A stretch of 64,000 nt of DNA from Flavimobilis soli. Its GTDB lineage: Bacteria; Actinomycetota; Actinomycetes; Actinomycetales; Cellulomonadaceae. Below the pieces are notes generated by a model. It had not been told where the DNA came from, did no database searches, and saw nothing but the letters and a program-made list of their open reading frames with translations. The stretch spans positions 992,001 through 1,056,000 of the forward strand of contig NZ_PDJH01000001.1 of NCBI RefSeq assembly GCF_002564025.1, given 5' to 3'. Of this stretch, positions 7,767 to 16,107 are shown piece by piece. Position 1 is the first letter of the stretch, and each line of letters begins with the position of its first letter. The position numbers and the translations under genes are program-made.

Positions 7767-9761
7767 TCAGCCTCGTGACGCGGCCGCGACGATGCCGAGG
7801 ATCGCCGCGCCGTACTGGTTGATCTTCGTCGGGCCGACGCCCTTGACGCGGACGAGCGCCCGCTCGTCGGCAGGTCGGACCTCGGCGATCTCGGCGAGCA
7901 TCTGGTCGGACAGGACGGTGAACTTGGGCCGGTCGATCGCGACAGCGACGCTGTCGCGCCAGTCACGCAGCGCCTCGAACAGCTCCTGGTCGTACTCCCC
8001 CGTCAGCCGGACGGACGCACCGTCGGCGGGCCTGCGGCCGGGCAGGGACGGCTGGGCGGCGGGCCACAGGCGGTCGAGGAACCGCGAGCGCCGCCGGCTC
8101 CCGCGACCGCCCGGGTTGCGCGAGCGCGCCCAGGACAGGCGCAGGTGCTCCCGGGCGCGCGTGATGCCGACGTAGAGAAGACGCTTCTCCTCGGCGATCG
8201 CATCAGGCGTCTCCGCGAGCGAGATCGGCATGAGGCCCTCGCTCAGACCCACGAGGAAGACGGCATCCCACTCGAGGCCCTTCGCCGCGTGCAACGACGC
8301 GAGCGTCACGCCCTGGACAGCGGGAGCGTGCTGCGCGGCGGCGCGTTCGTCGAGCTCTGCGATGAGCTCCGGCAGGCCAGCCTTCGTGCTCGCGTACAGG
8401 TCGTCGGCGAGCGCGACGAGCGCCTGCATCGACTCCCACCTCTCGCGGACGGCACCGCGCGCGGCCGGCGCCTCGGGCGCCCAGCCGGCGTTCGAGAGCA
8501 CGTCGCGGACGATCTCCGGGAGCGTCTGCCCCGGGTCGACAGCACGCGCCGCACCACGCAGCAGCACGATGCCCTCGCGGACCTCGCGGCGCTGGAAGAA
8601 GCGCTCGCCGCCGCGCACGAGGTACGGGATGCCCGCGTCCGCGAGCGCCTGCTCGTACAGCTCCGACTGCGCGTTGGTGCGGTAGAGCACGGCGATCTCG
8701 CCGGCGGGCGTGCCCGACTTCACGAGCCGCCCCACGGCAGCGGCGACCTGTGCCGCCTCGGCCTCGTCGTCGTCGTACACGGTGAACGTCACCGGGGGGC
8801 CGGACGGGCGCTGCGCCTTGAGCTCGAGGCCCGCGAAGCCGCGCCCGGCGCGGTCCGCGAGCAGCGCGTTCGCGAGCGAGACGACCTGCGGCGTCGAGCG
8901 GTAGTCACGCACGAGGCGCACCTCGACGGCCTTCGGGTACGTCTTGCGGAAGGTCAGGAGGTGGTGCGGGGTCGCCCCCGTGAACGAGTAGATCGTCTGG
9001 CTCGGGTCGCCGACGACGCACAGCTCGTCGCGGTCACCGAGCCACTGGTCGAGAACGAACTGCTGCAGCGGGGAGACGTCCTGGTACTCGTCGACGACGA
9101 AGCGGCGGTACTGCCGTCGGATCTCGTCGGCGACGGGCGGGTTCGAGTGGATCATGTCGCCGACGTAGAGCAGCACGTCCTCGAAGTCGATGACGCCGCG
9201 CGCCGTCTTGGCCTCCTCGTACGCGCGCATGAGGCGTGCGACGGCGTGCGCGTCGAAGCCCGCGGGCGGTTCGCGGTGCAGCGCGGCGACGGCCCGGGGG
9301 TAGTCGTCCGCCGGGATCATCGAGACCTTGGCCCACTCGATCTCCGAGGACAGGTCGCGGACCGCGACGCGATCGACCGTCATGCCGAGCGCTGCGGCGG
9401 CCTGGCCGACCGCGGGCGCCTTGTGCTCGAGGATGCGCGGCGGCGCTCCGCCGACGATGCGGGGCCAGAAGTAGCTGAGCTGCTTGAGCGCGGCCGCGTG
9501 GAACGTGCGCGCCTGCACGCCCGCGACGCCCAGGTCACGCAGACGCGTGCGCATCTCGCCTGCCGCGCGGGCGGTGAACGTCACGGCCAGGACGCTCGTC
9601 GGCTGGTACACGCCTGTGCGCACGCCGTAGGCGATGCGGTGCGTGATCGCCCTGGTCTTTCCCGTCCCGGCGCCCGCGAGGACGCACACGGGACCGGTGA
9701 GTGCGGTCGCGACGGCCCGCTGGTCGGGGTCGAGCGCTTCGAGGATCTCGTCGGCAGACAT
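7767..9761 (-). CDS. uvrD2: UvrD2-type superfamily 1 DNA helicase
   Basis: 664 residues from ATG 9761 (a GTG directly before it is equally possible; no ribosome binding site is seen). SF1A helicase motifs are complete: Walker A AGAGTGKT (29-36), VDEYQDVSPLQQ near 224, GDPSQTIYSFTGA, then VTLASLHAAKGLEWDAVFLVGLSEG and YVGITRAREHLRLSW. The C-terminus (about 590-660) is an HRDC-like domain (DQELFEALRDWRDSVA...RVKGVGPTKINQYG), the hallmark of actinobacterial UvrD2. This is a 3'-5' helicase for DNA repair; UvrD2 is essential in M. tuberculosis. The mycoredoxin gene lies upstream on the same strand, across a hairpin at 9798-9831. Confidence 0.92.
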   Translation of the reverse strand: MSADEILEALDPDQRAVATALTGPVCVLAGAGTGKTRAITHRIAYGVRTGVYQPTSVLAVTFTARAAGEMRTRLRDLGVAGVQARTFHAAALKQLSYFWPRIVGGAPPRILEHKAPAVGQAAAALGMTVDRVAVRDLSSEIEWAKVSMIPADDYPRAVAALHREPPAGFDAHAVARLMRAYEEAKTARGVIDFEDVLLYVGDMIHSNPPVADEIRRQYRRFVVDEYQDVSPLQQFVLDQWLGDRDELCVVGDPSQTIYSFTGATPHHLLTFRKTYPKAVEVRLVRDYRSTPQVVSLANALLADRAGRGFAGLELKAQRPSGPPVTFTVYDDDEAEAAQVAAAVGRLVKSGTPAGEIAVLYRTNAQSELYEQALADAGIPYLVRGGERFFQRREVREGIVLLRGAARAVDPGQTLPEIVRDVLSNAGWAPEAPAARGAVRERWESMQALVALADDLYASTKAGLPELIAELDERAAAQHAPAVQGVTLASLHAAKGLEWDAVFLVGLSEGLMPISLAETPDAIAEEKRLLYVGITRAREHLRLSWARSRNPGGRGSRRRSRFLDRLWPAAQPSLPGRRPADGASVRLTGEYDQELFEALRDWRDSVAVAIDRPKFTVLSDQMLAEIAEVRPADERALVRVKGVGPTKINQYGAAILGIVAAASRG

Positions 9762-9797
9762 CACCGCCGATTGTCTCAGGCGCCTCCGACAACGAGC

Positions 9798-9831
9798 GCC
9801 GCCGCGGTCGTCCTGGGGACGCCGCGGCGGC
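9798..9831. terminator. Hairpin between mycoredoxin and uvrD2
   Basis: A 10-bp perfect stem (GCCGCCGCGG at 9798-9807 with CCGCGGCGGC at 9822-9831) with further partial pairing inside the loop. It would partly uncouple uvrD2 from the upstream mycoredoxin gene. No U-tract. Confidence 0.45.
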
Positions 9832-9873
9832 TAGCAGGCGGCCGGGGCGAGCACTCCGGCGCCCGTCACGGCG

Positions 9874-10143
9874 TCAGGCGCCGATGCGCTCCTTGACCTG
9901 CGCGAGCGAGGGGTTCGTCGCGGACGACCCGTCCGGGAAGACGACGGTCGGCACGACCCAGTTGCCGTCGTTGACCTGTTCGATGAACGGGATGACGCTC
10001 GCGTCCTGCTCGATGTCGACCTCCGTGTAGCCGATGCCCTCGCTCGTCAGCTGCTTCTTCAGGCGCTGGCAGTAGCCGCACCACGTGGTCGAGTACATGA
10101 CGACGGAGCCTGCGTCGGGCGTGTGCGGGGCGGGGATGGTCAC
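9874..10143 (-). CDS. mrx1: Mycoredoxin (glutaredoxin-like, mycothiol-dependent)
   Basis: 89 residues from GTG 10143, chosen for the GGAGG nine bases upstream; the frame is open 15 codons further. The single thioredoxin-fold domain has the redox motif WCGYCQRLKKQL (CGYC at 22-25) and a cis-Pro loop VVPTVVFPDG. Mycoredoxins reduce mixed disulfides between proteins and mycothiol in actinobacteria. The position next to uvrD2 and nudC matches M. tuberculosis Rv3198A, which is Mrx1. The active site is CGYC where the mycobacterial one is CGYC/CPYC type. The function is assigned from motif plus synteny. Confidence 0.9.
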   Translation of the reverse strand: MTIPAPHTPDAGSVVMYSTTWCGYCQRLKKQLTSEGIGYTEVDIEQDASVIPFIEQVNDGNWVVPTVVFPDGSSATNPSLAQVKERIGA

Positions 10144-10215
10144 GGCTGGTGTCCTCCGGTCGGTGGGTCGGGCGCTCACCATAACCACGGCGCGCCCGCG
10201 AACCTTCCCGCGCGC

Positions 10216-11241
10216 TCACCCGGTGCGGTCGGCGAGGGGGCCGCCGTACCACTCCTCGATGAGTCCGCGCGCGATCGACGACCGCATCGGCAGCAGCACG
10301 CGCCCGGCCGCGAGGTCCGCGGCGAGGCCGTCACGCGTGAACCAGCGCGCGTCGGTCACCTCGACGCCGTCGACGACGACGTCGGTCGTCACGGCGTGCG
10401 CGCGGAAGCCGAGCATGAGGGACCGCGGGAACGGCCACGGCTGCGACGAGCGGTAGACGACGTCGCCGATCACGACGGTCGTCTCCTCCCGCACCTCGCG
10501 GCGCACCGCCGCCTCGACGGACTCGCCCGCCTCGACGAAGCCGGCGAGCGTCGAGAACCGGCCCTCGGGCCAGTGCGCGGCGTGCCCCAGCAGGAGCCGC
10601 TCGGCGTCGTCGACGACCGCCATGATCACCGCCGGGTCGGTGCGCGGGAAGACCTCGCGGCCGTCCGACGTGCACACGCGCGACCAGCCGTTGCGGGCGG
10701 GCCGCGTCGCCTCGCCGCAGTGCTCGCAGCGCAGCGCGCGGACGTGCCATGCCGCGACGCCGACCGCCGTCGTCGCGAGACCGGCGTCTCGCGCGTCGAG
10801 GAGGTGCCCGGCGTCGCGCAGGTTCTCGAAGCGTCGGCCGCGTCCGAGGATGTCCTCGGCCCGCGCCGGCACGACGCCGGAGATGTCGACGTCCTCGTCC
10901 GCCTCGGCGGGCAGGACGAGCGCGAGGTACGCGCCGTCGTCGTCCGTGCCGAGGAAGAGCCAGCCCGGCGCGTGGGGTGCCGTGAGCTCGGACTGCGTCG
11001 TGGCGAGCACCGCGACGACCTCGGCCCCCGGGACGAGGTCGAGCACGAGCGCGCCCGGCACGGAGGATCCGTGCGCGTCTCGCACGGCGAGCGACGCGCC
11101 GCGCACGAGGACGACGCGCGTCGACGACGCGGTGAGGAGCCGCTCGACGAGCTCGACGTCGTCGCGCAGCTCGGCCGCGCGGTCGACCGTCGTGCGGGAC
11201 AGCGGGAGCTGGGCCCAGTCGGTCACCGGTTCGGGGTTCAT
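10216..11241 (-). CDS. nudC: NADH pyrophosphatase / NAD-cap hydrolase NudC
   Basis: 341 residues from ATG 11241. The N-terminal NudC domain is followed by a zinc ribbon and a Nudix domain. The Nudix box is GFVEAGESVEAAVRREVREE (234-253), and the NudC signature SQPWPFPRS is at 266-274. It cleaves NADH/NAD+ to NMN(H) and AMP and can remove NAD caps from RNA. Zinc ligands are Cys172, Cys175 and Cys190; the expected fourth ligand region reads TSDGREVF, with no Cys or His, so the metal site may be three-Cys or degenerate. TATCGT lies six bases before the ATG and no ribosome binding site is seen, so the mRNA is probably leaderless. The apparent long frame beyond 11241 is a shadow. Confidence 0.93.
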   Translation of the reverse strand: MNPEPVTDWAQLPLSRTTVDRAAELRDDVELVERLLTASSTRVVLVRGASLAVRDAHGSSVPGALVLDLVPGAEVVAVLATTQSELTAPHAPGWLFLGTDDDGAYLALVLPAEADEDVDISGVVPARAEDILGRGRRFENLRDAGHLLDARDAGLATTAVGVAAWHVRALRCEHCGEATRPARNGWSRVCTSDGREVFPRTDPAVIMAVVDDAERLLLGHAAHWPEGRFSTLAGFVEAGESVEAAVRREVREETTVVIGDVVYRSSQPWPFPRSLMLGFRAHAVTTDVVVDGVEVTDARWFTRDGLAADLAAGRVLLPMRSSIARGLIEEWYGGPLADRTG

Positions 11242-11247
11242 GCGCTC

Positions 11248-11253
11248 ACGATA
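11248..11253 (-). promoter_or_regulatory. -10 box of nudC, leaderless geometry
   Basis: TATCGT on the minus strand ends six bases before the nudC ATG, so transcription would start at or within a base of the A of the start codon. No -35 resembling TTGACA is evident. Confidence 0.6.
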
Positions 11254-11256
11254 CGA

Positions 11257-11375
11257 CGGTGGGACGCGCTCGCGTCGTGCCGCCGACGTCGCACCGGTCG
11301 CTCGCCTGCACGCATGACGTGCACCGGGGCTGTCCGTCCGCAGCGGTCGGTGGGACGCGCCCGCGTCGTGCCGCC
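11257..11375. repeat. Direct repeat pair flanking a small palindrome
   Basis: A 28-base unit at 11257-11284 recurs at 11348-11375 with a single difference (CGGTGGGACGCGCTCGCGTC versus the same with CCCG). Between them, around 11308-11324, is the palindrome TGCACGCATGACGTGCA, which shares GCACGCATGACGTGC with the palindrome at 28874. The whole lies in the gap between the divergent nudC and phosphotransferase genes. Confidence 0.75.
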
Positions 11376-11394
11376 CGCGCGGCGCCCGGCGACG

Positions 11395-11400
11395 TACCGT
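11395..11400 (+). promoter_or_regulatory. -10 box of the phosphotransferase gene, leaderless geometry
   Basis: TACCGT ends six bases before GTG 11407, with no ribosome binding site between. It has the same form as the box before GTG 56934. Confidence 0.6.
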
Positions 11401-11406
11401 TGACCC

Positions 11407-12408
11407 GTGCATCGCTCCGCCCTGACCCTGGCCGCCCTGTCGACCGCCGCCGTGCCCGGCATGGACGTGGTCGACGCTCGCCTGCTCGACTCGGACGGGT
11501 CGAACGACGTCGCCGTCGTGATCGACTCGTCGCGCCGGCACTGGATCGTCCGCGCACCGCGCGACGCCGCGGCCGGTGCGAGCCTCGAGGCCGAGATGGA
11601 GCTGCTGCGCGGCCTCTCCGACCGTGTCGACGCAGGCGACCTGCCGTTCGCCGTCCCGACCCCTGCGGGCTTCGCGACGCTCCCCGAGGGCGGGCGCGCC
11701 GTCGTGCACCCTGAGGTTCCTGGCGTCCCGCTGCAGGCCGAGAGGCTGCAGCCGGGCCCGGGCCTGGCACGGTCGGTCGGGCGCGCGATCGCGGCGCTGC
11801 ACGAGCTGCCGACGTCGCTCGTCGAGGACGCCGGCCTGCCGAGCTATTCGGCCGAGGAGTACCGCCAGCGGCGGCTCTCGGAGGTCGACGAGGCGGCGCG
11901 GACGGGCCGGGTGCCTGCTCGCCTGCTGCGGCGCTGGGAGGAGTCGCTCGAGAACGTCGCGCTGTGGCGCTTCCGGCCGGTGATCACGCACGGCGACCTC
12001 AACGGGGACCACGTGCTCGTGGCGCAGCAGTCGGTCAACGGCATCGTGGACTGGTCGGAGTGCCAGGTGGCGGACCCGGCCGACGACCTGTCGTGGCTGC
12101 TGGTCGCGGCGTCGCCGGAGGCGGTCGAGTCGATCCTCGAGGCGTACCAGCTCGCGCGGACCGAGTCGGCCGACGCGCACCTGGTGGACCGCGCGCTGCT
12201 CGCGGGCGAGCTCGCCCTGGCGAGGTGGCTGCTGCACGGCGTGCGCACGGAGCGCAAGGACATCGTGGACGACGCCGTCGAGATGCTGCTGGACCTCGAC
12301 GAGGCCGTGCACGAGGGCGCCGAGGACGCGGCCGGCGAGGATGAGCCGGCTGAGGCGCCCGCGGACGGGACGCCGCGCGAGGACGCCTCGCCGCGCGACG
12401 AGGACTGA
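11407..12408 (+). CDS. APH-family phosphotransferase, macrolide 2'-phosphotransferase-like
   Basis: 333 residues from GTG 11407. The aminoglycoside/choline-kinase fold shows the catalytic loop THGDLNGDHVL (near 194-204; Asp as base, Asn downstream) and IVDWSECQVADPADDLSWLL, which carries the metal-binding Asp and resembles macrolide kinases of the Mph group. The N-terminal lobe has RHWIVRAP and an EAEMELL helix. The C-terminal 30 residues are acidic and disordered. It would phosphorylate a small-molecule hydroxyl using ATP or GTP. Lying about 4 kb from whiB7, it could contribute to intrinsic macrolide tolerance, but no WhiB7 box is seen at its promoter. A housekeeping kinase role is equally possible. 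Confidence 0.75.
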   Translation: MHRSALTLAALSTAAVPGMDVVDARLLDSDGSNDVAVVIDSSRRHWIVRAPRDAAAGASLEAEMELLRGLSDRVDAGDLPFAVPTPAGFATLPEGGRAVVHPEVPGVPLQAERLQPGPGLARSVGRAIAALHELPTSLVEDAGLPSYSAEEYRQRRLSEVDEAARTGRVPARLLRRWEESLENVALWRFRPVITHGDLNGDHVLVAQQSVNGIVDWSECQVADPADDLSWLLVAASPEAVESILEAYQLARTESADAHLVDRALLAGELALARWLLHGVRTERKDIVDDAVEMLLDLDEAVHEGAEDAAGEDEPAEAPADGTPREDASPRDED

Positions 12409-12425
12409 GCCCGCCGCGCGGGCTC
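12407..12425. terminator. Bidirectional hairpin between convergent genes
   Basis: GAGCCCG-CCGCG-CGGGCTC, a 7-bp perfect stem spanning the 18-base gap between the phosphotransferase stop and the adnB stop. Short, but at the right place to serve both genes. Confidence 0.4.
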
Positions 12426-12426
12426 G

Positions 12427-15400
12427 TCAGCCGCGCAGGAGGGCTTCGAGCTCGTCGACGTCGAGGAGCCGCTGGGGGTGCCGGGTGACGCCGTCGCCGA
12501 GGTAGCAGAAGGCGGCGTCGACGTGCTCGAGGGGCGTGCCGGTCCAGCGGGACCAGGCGAGCCGGTAGACGGCGAGCTGGACCTCGCGCGCGCGGACGGC
12601 TGCGGGGTCGGTGGGTTCGCGGCCCGTCTTCCAGTCGACCACGACGACCTGGCCGGGCTTGCTCCCGGGCCGCGGGTCGGGGAAGACGGCGTCGATCCGG
12701 GAGCGCGTCATGACACCTGCGAGGGGCGTCTCGATGTCGACCTCGACGGCGATCGGGTCGAGCGACGCCCACGGGGTGGCGAGGAACGTCTGGCGAAGCT
12801 TCTCGAGGTCGGCGTCCGGCTCGGTGTCGTCGGCGTCGGTCAGGTCGTCGAGGTCCATGAGGACGGGCGACGAGTAGAACTGCTCGACCCACGCGTGGAA
12901 CGTCGTGCCACGGCGGGCGTGCACGGACGGCTCGCTCGGCACGGGCCGGCGCAGGGAGAGCGCGTACTCCTCGCGGCTCGCGGCGAGGCGGACCATCGCG
13001 GACGCGGAGACGTGGGCGGGGATCTCGACGTCGGTGACGGGCTTGCGGCGCGCGTCGCGCTCGGCGAGGAGGATCTCGGCGAGCTCGGAGAGCGGGACCG
13101 GGTCGTCGGAGGCCGCAGGGACCGTCGTGGCGCCCGCGGTGGTCGCCTCGGTGCGGTCCCTGGCCCCGGTCAGGTTGACCTCGGGTGCTCCCGGACGCCG
13201 GATGTCGTGGTCGGGGCGCCCGGCGGGGGCGGCATGGTTCTCCTCCCCGGGCGAGGCTCCAGGCATGCCCCCGCTCGGTGCCGCAGGGCCACCCTTCGCT
13301 GCGCGGACGCGCGCCGCTGCCGCGGCGAGCACGGGGTCGACGCCGTTGGTGGCGGGCCAGGTGGCGGTGACCTCGCGCTCGAGCGCGGGGTTGGCACCTT
13401 CCGGCGGGTCGGTCCAGGCGGACGGGTCGACGAGGCCGCCGTCGGCCAGCTCGGTGAGGAACGGTGACGGCGGTGTGGCGCTGCTGCGCTCGCCGCGGAA
13501 CCACGAGCCGGTCAGGAGGAGACGGGAGCGGGCGCGCGTGAAGGCGACATAGGCGAGGCGGCGTTCCTCGGTGACCTGGTGCTCGCCTGCATCCTGCTTG
13601 AACACCTTCTGAAGGTTGTCGAGGTCCTTGTGGTGTTCGGCGTCCTCGTATGCGAAGCGCGGCAGGTCGCGGGCGTCGCCGCGCAGGGGGTACGGGAGCG
13701 TGCCGAGCCCGGTGAGCCACGCGGAGTCGGTGGGCCCTTGCGGGCCGGTGCACGCGGTGCCGGGCAGTCCGCCGTCGACGAGACCGGGGACCGCGACGAT
13801 GTCCCACTCGAGGCCCTTGGCCGCGTGGATGGTGACGATCTGGACGGCGTCCGGGTCTGGCTCGGCGATCGCGGTGTCGATGCGCTCGTTCGTGGCGGCG
13901 ACGTCGAGCCATGAGAGGAACGCACCGAGCGTGGGCACGTCCGCCCCGTCGACGAAGGAGATGGCGAGGTCGCGGAACGCGTCGAGGTTGGCGCGGGCGC
14001 GGGCCGCGTGGGGCCCGTCGAGAAGACCGGCCTCGATGTCGAGCCCGAGGGCTCGTTCCGCCTCGACGACGATCTCGGGGACCGACAGGTAGGTGCTCGC
14101 GCGCAGCCGTGCGAGGAGCGTCGCGAGGCGGGCGAGGCGGGCGTGCCCGTCGGGCGTGAGCGACCTGCCGCCGGGGCTGCGCCACCCTGGCGCTGGGAGC
14201 TCGTCGAGGACGTCGACGATCGAGTGCGAGTCGACGACGTCGGCCTCCGTGACGACGCTCGGCACCTCGTCGGGGTCTGCGAGGCCGGTGCGGTCCTCGT
14301 CGCTCTCCCGCTCCGCCGTGGCGGTGGGCTCGTCTGCCTGTCGCCAGCTCTCTGCTGCTCGTGCTGCGGCCTGCGCGTGCCTCCGGGAGAGCTCGCGGAC
14401 ACGGTCGGCGACGGCGAACAGGTCGGCGGCACCGAGCGCGAGCCATGGTCCGGTGAGCAGGCGCATGAGGGAGTCGCCGCGGGACGGGTCGTGGACGACC
14501 TGGAGCAGCGCGACGACGTCGACCACCTCGGGCGCCTCGAGGAGGCCGCCGAGGCCGACGACCTCGACGGGGATGCCGCGCGACCGCAGCGCCACCTCGA
14601 TGGCCGTGAACTGCTTGCGGCTGCGGCACAGGACGGCGGCGGTCGTCGCGCCGTCACGGGACCTGCGCGGACGCCACCACCTCGCGACGAACTCGGCGAC
14701 GACGGCCGCTTCCTCGTCCTCAGTCGCGGTGTAGGCCGAGGTGACCTCGCCGGGGCCTGCCCCGGGGCGGGCGTGCAGCTCGATGACCGCGGCGTCCTCG
14801 CGTGCTGGCGCGGGGCTTGCGGGGGCCCCGGCGACACGCTCGGGGGCGACGTCACGCAGGGGCGCAGCGACGGCGTTGGCGACGTCGAGGATCGCCTGGT
14901 CGTTGCGCCAGGACGTGCTCAGGGCGAGGTGGTGGACGCGGCCGAGGTCGGAGAACTGCTCGGCGAAGCGGGAGAGGCCGGAGGCGCTCGCGCCGCGCCA
15001 CCCGTAGATCGACTGGTTCGGGTCGCCTACCGCGGTCACGGCGTGCCCGTCGCCGAACAGGGCGCCGAGCATCCTGGCCTGCGCGTAGGACGTGTCCTGG
15101 TACTCGTCGAGGAGGACGACGCGGTAGCGAGCCCGCTCGGCGACGCGCACTTCCTCGTGCGCCTCGGCGAGGCGCGCGCCGAGCTCGACCTGGTCGGCGA
15201 AGTCGAGCGAGTCGGTCTCCCGCTTGCGCCTGCGGTACTCGTCGACGAGGTCGAGCAGCTGGACGCGGTGCGTCATGAGCTCGAGGAGCTTCGCCGTCGA
15301 GGCGTACGGCCCCTTCTTGCCCTTGGCGTCGGGGGTGGCGAGCAGCGTGCGGATGATCGTGGTCATGCGGTCGCGCGCCTCGTCGGTGCTGAGCAGGTGC

Positions 15401-16107
15401 TCGCTGAGCGCGCCGGACAGGGTGCGGACGGCCTCGACCACGGTGCTGAGGGCCGCATCGGTGCCGAGGTCGCCTGTCCACCGCTCGACGACGTCCTGGG
15501 CGAGCTGCCACTGGCTCGCCTCACCGAGGAGCCGGGCGCCAGGCTCGATGCCGAGCCGGAGCCCGTGCTCCTTGACGAGACCCGCAGCGTACGAGTTGTA
15601 GGTCGAGACGGTCGGACGGCGCATCGACGCGAGCAGCGCGGCGTCGGGCGTGTCGTCGCCGAGGTCGCCGAGCAGCGCCGGCTGACCGGCGTCGCGCATG
15701 CGTGCGGCGAGCGTGCGCAGCCTGCGGCGGATGCGCTCCCCCAGCTCGCCCGCAGCCTTGCGCGTGAAGGTGAGCCCGAGGACCTCGTCGGGCTCGACGA
15801 GGCCGTTGACGATCAGGTAGACGACGCGCGCGGACATCGTCTCGGTCTTCCCGGAGCCGGCACCTGCGACGACGAGCACGGGCTCGAGCGGTGCCTCGAT
15901 GACGGCGAGCTGCTCGTCGGTCGGGCGGTGCTGCCCGAGCAGCTCGGCGATCTCGGTCGCGGGGACGAGCCTGCGCGTCGGGGCGTGGGCGGCGGGAGTG
16001 GCGAGCTGCGTCGCGGGGGTGTCGACGGCCGTGGCGCGGCCCGGCGTCGACGCGGCGTCCTGGACGCCGGTCGTGGGGTGCGCGGAGTCAGGGGTGTACG
16101 GCGTCAT
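12427..16107 (-). CDS. adnB: AdnB-type ATP-dependent helicase-nuclease subunit
   Basis: 1226 residues from ATG 16107, which overlaps the adnA stop by four bases (ATGA), implying coupled translation. The N-terminal UvrD-like motor has Walker A AGAGSGKT (81-88), LLDEYQDTSYAQ near 334, NQSIYGWRGAS, and VQIVTIHAAKGLEWDIVAVPGL. The C-terminal RecB-family nuclease has GTTFHAWVE, then VVVDWKTG (near 1156) and QLAVYRLAW, giving the Asp-Asp-Lys and QxxxY signature. AdnAB is the mycobacterial end-resection motor-nuclease that replaces RecBCD/AddAB in recombinational repair. The order adnA-adnB matches Rv3202c-Rv3201c. The Pro/Ala/Thr-rich N-terminal 45 residues look disordered. Confidence 0.92.
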   Translation of the reverse strand: MTPYTPDSAHPTTGVQDAASTPGRATAVDTPATQLATPAAHAPTRRLVPATEIAELLGQHRPTDEQLAVIEAPLEPVLVVAGAGSGKTETMSARVVYLIVNGLVEPDEVLGLTFTRKAAGELGERIRRRLRTLAARMRDAGQPALLGDLGDDTPDAALLASMRRPTVSTYNSYAAGLVKEHGLRLGIEPGARLLGEASQWQLAQDVVERWTGDLGTDAALSTVVEAVRTLSGALSEHLLSTDEARDRMTTIIRTLLATPDAKGKKGPYASTAKLLELMTHRVQLLDLVDEYRRRKRETDSLDFADQVELGARLAEAHEEVRVAERARYRVVLLDEYQDTSYAQARMLGALFGDGHAVTAVGDPNQSIYGWRGASASGLSRFAEQFSDLGRVHHLALSTSWRNDQAILDVANAVAAPLRDVAPERVAGAPASPAPAREDAAVIELHARPGAGPGEVTSAYTATEDEEAAVVAEFVARWWRPRRSRDGATTAAVLCRSRKQFTAIEVALRSRGIPVEVVGLGGLLEAPEVVDVVALLQVVHDPSRGDSLMRLLTGPWLALGAADLFAVADRVRELSRRHAQAAARAAESWRQADEPTATAERESDEDRTGLADPDEVPSVVTEADVVDSHSIVDVLDELPAPGWRSPGGRSLTPDGHARLARLATLLARLRASTYLSVPEIVVEAERALGLDIEAGLLDGPHAARARANLDAFRDLAISFVDGADVPTLGAFLSWLDVAATNERIDTAIAEPDPDAVQIVTIHAAKGLEWDIVAVPGLVDGGLPGTACTGPQGPTDSAWLTGLGTLPYPLRGDARDLPRFAYEDAEHHKDLDNLQKVFKQDAGEHQVTEERRLAYVAFTRARSRLLLTGSWFRGERSSATPPSPFLTELADGGLVDPSAWTDPPEGANPALEREVTATWPATNGVDPVLAAAAARVRAAKGGPAAPSGGMPGASPGEENHAAPAGRPDHDIRRPGAPEVNLTGARDRTEATTAGATTVPAASDDPVPLSELAEILLAERDARRKPVTDVEIPAHVSASAMVRLAASREEYALSLRRPVPSEPSVHARRGTTFHAWVEQFYSSPVLMDLDDLTDADDTEPDADLEKLRQTFLATPWASLDPIAVEVDIETPLAGVMTRSRIDAVFPDPRPGSKPGQVVVVDWKTGREPTDPAAVRAREVQLAVYRLAWSRWTGTPLEHVDAAFCYLGDGVTRHPQRLLDVDELEALLRG

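Noticed and set aside
10216-12312. A 698-residue apparent fusion of NudC with upstream sequence
   Set aside because: NudC begins naturally at ATG 11241 with a leaderless promoter; the rest is antisense to the phosphotransferase gene.
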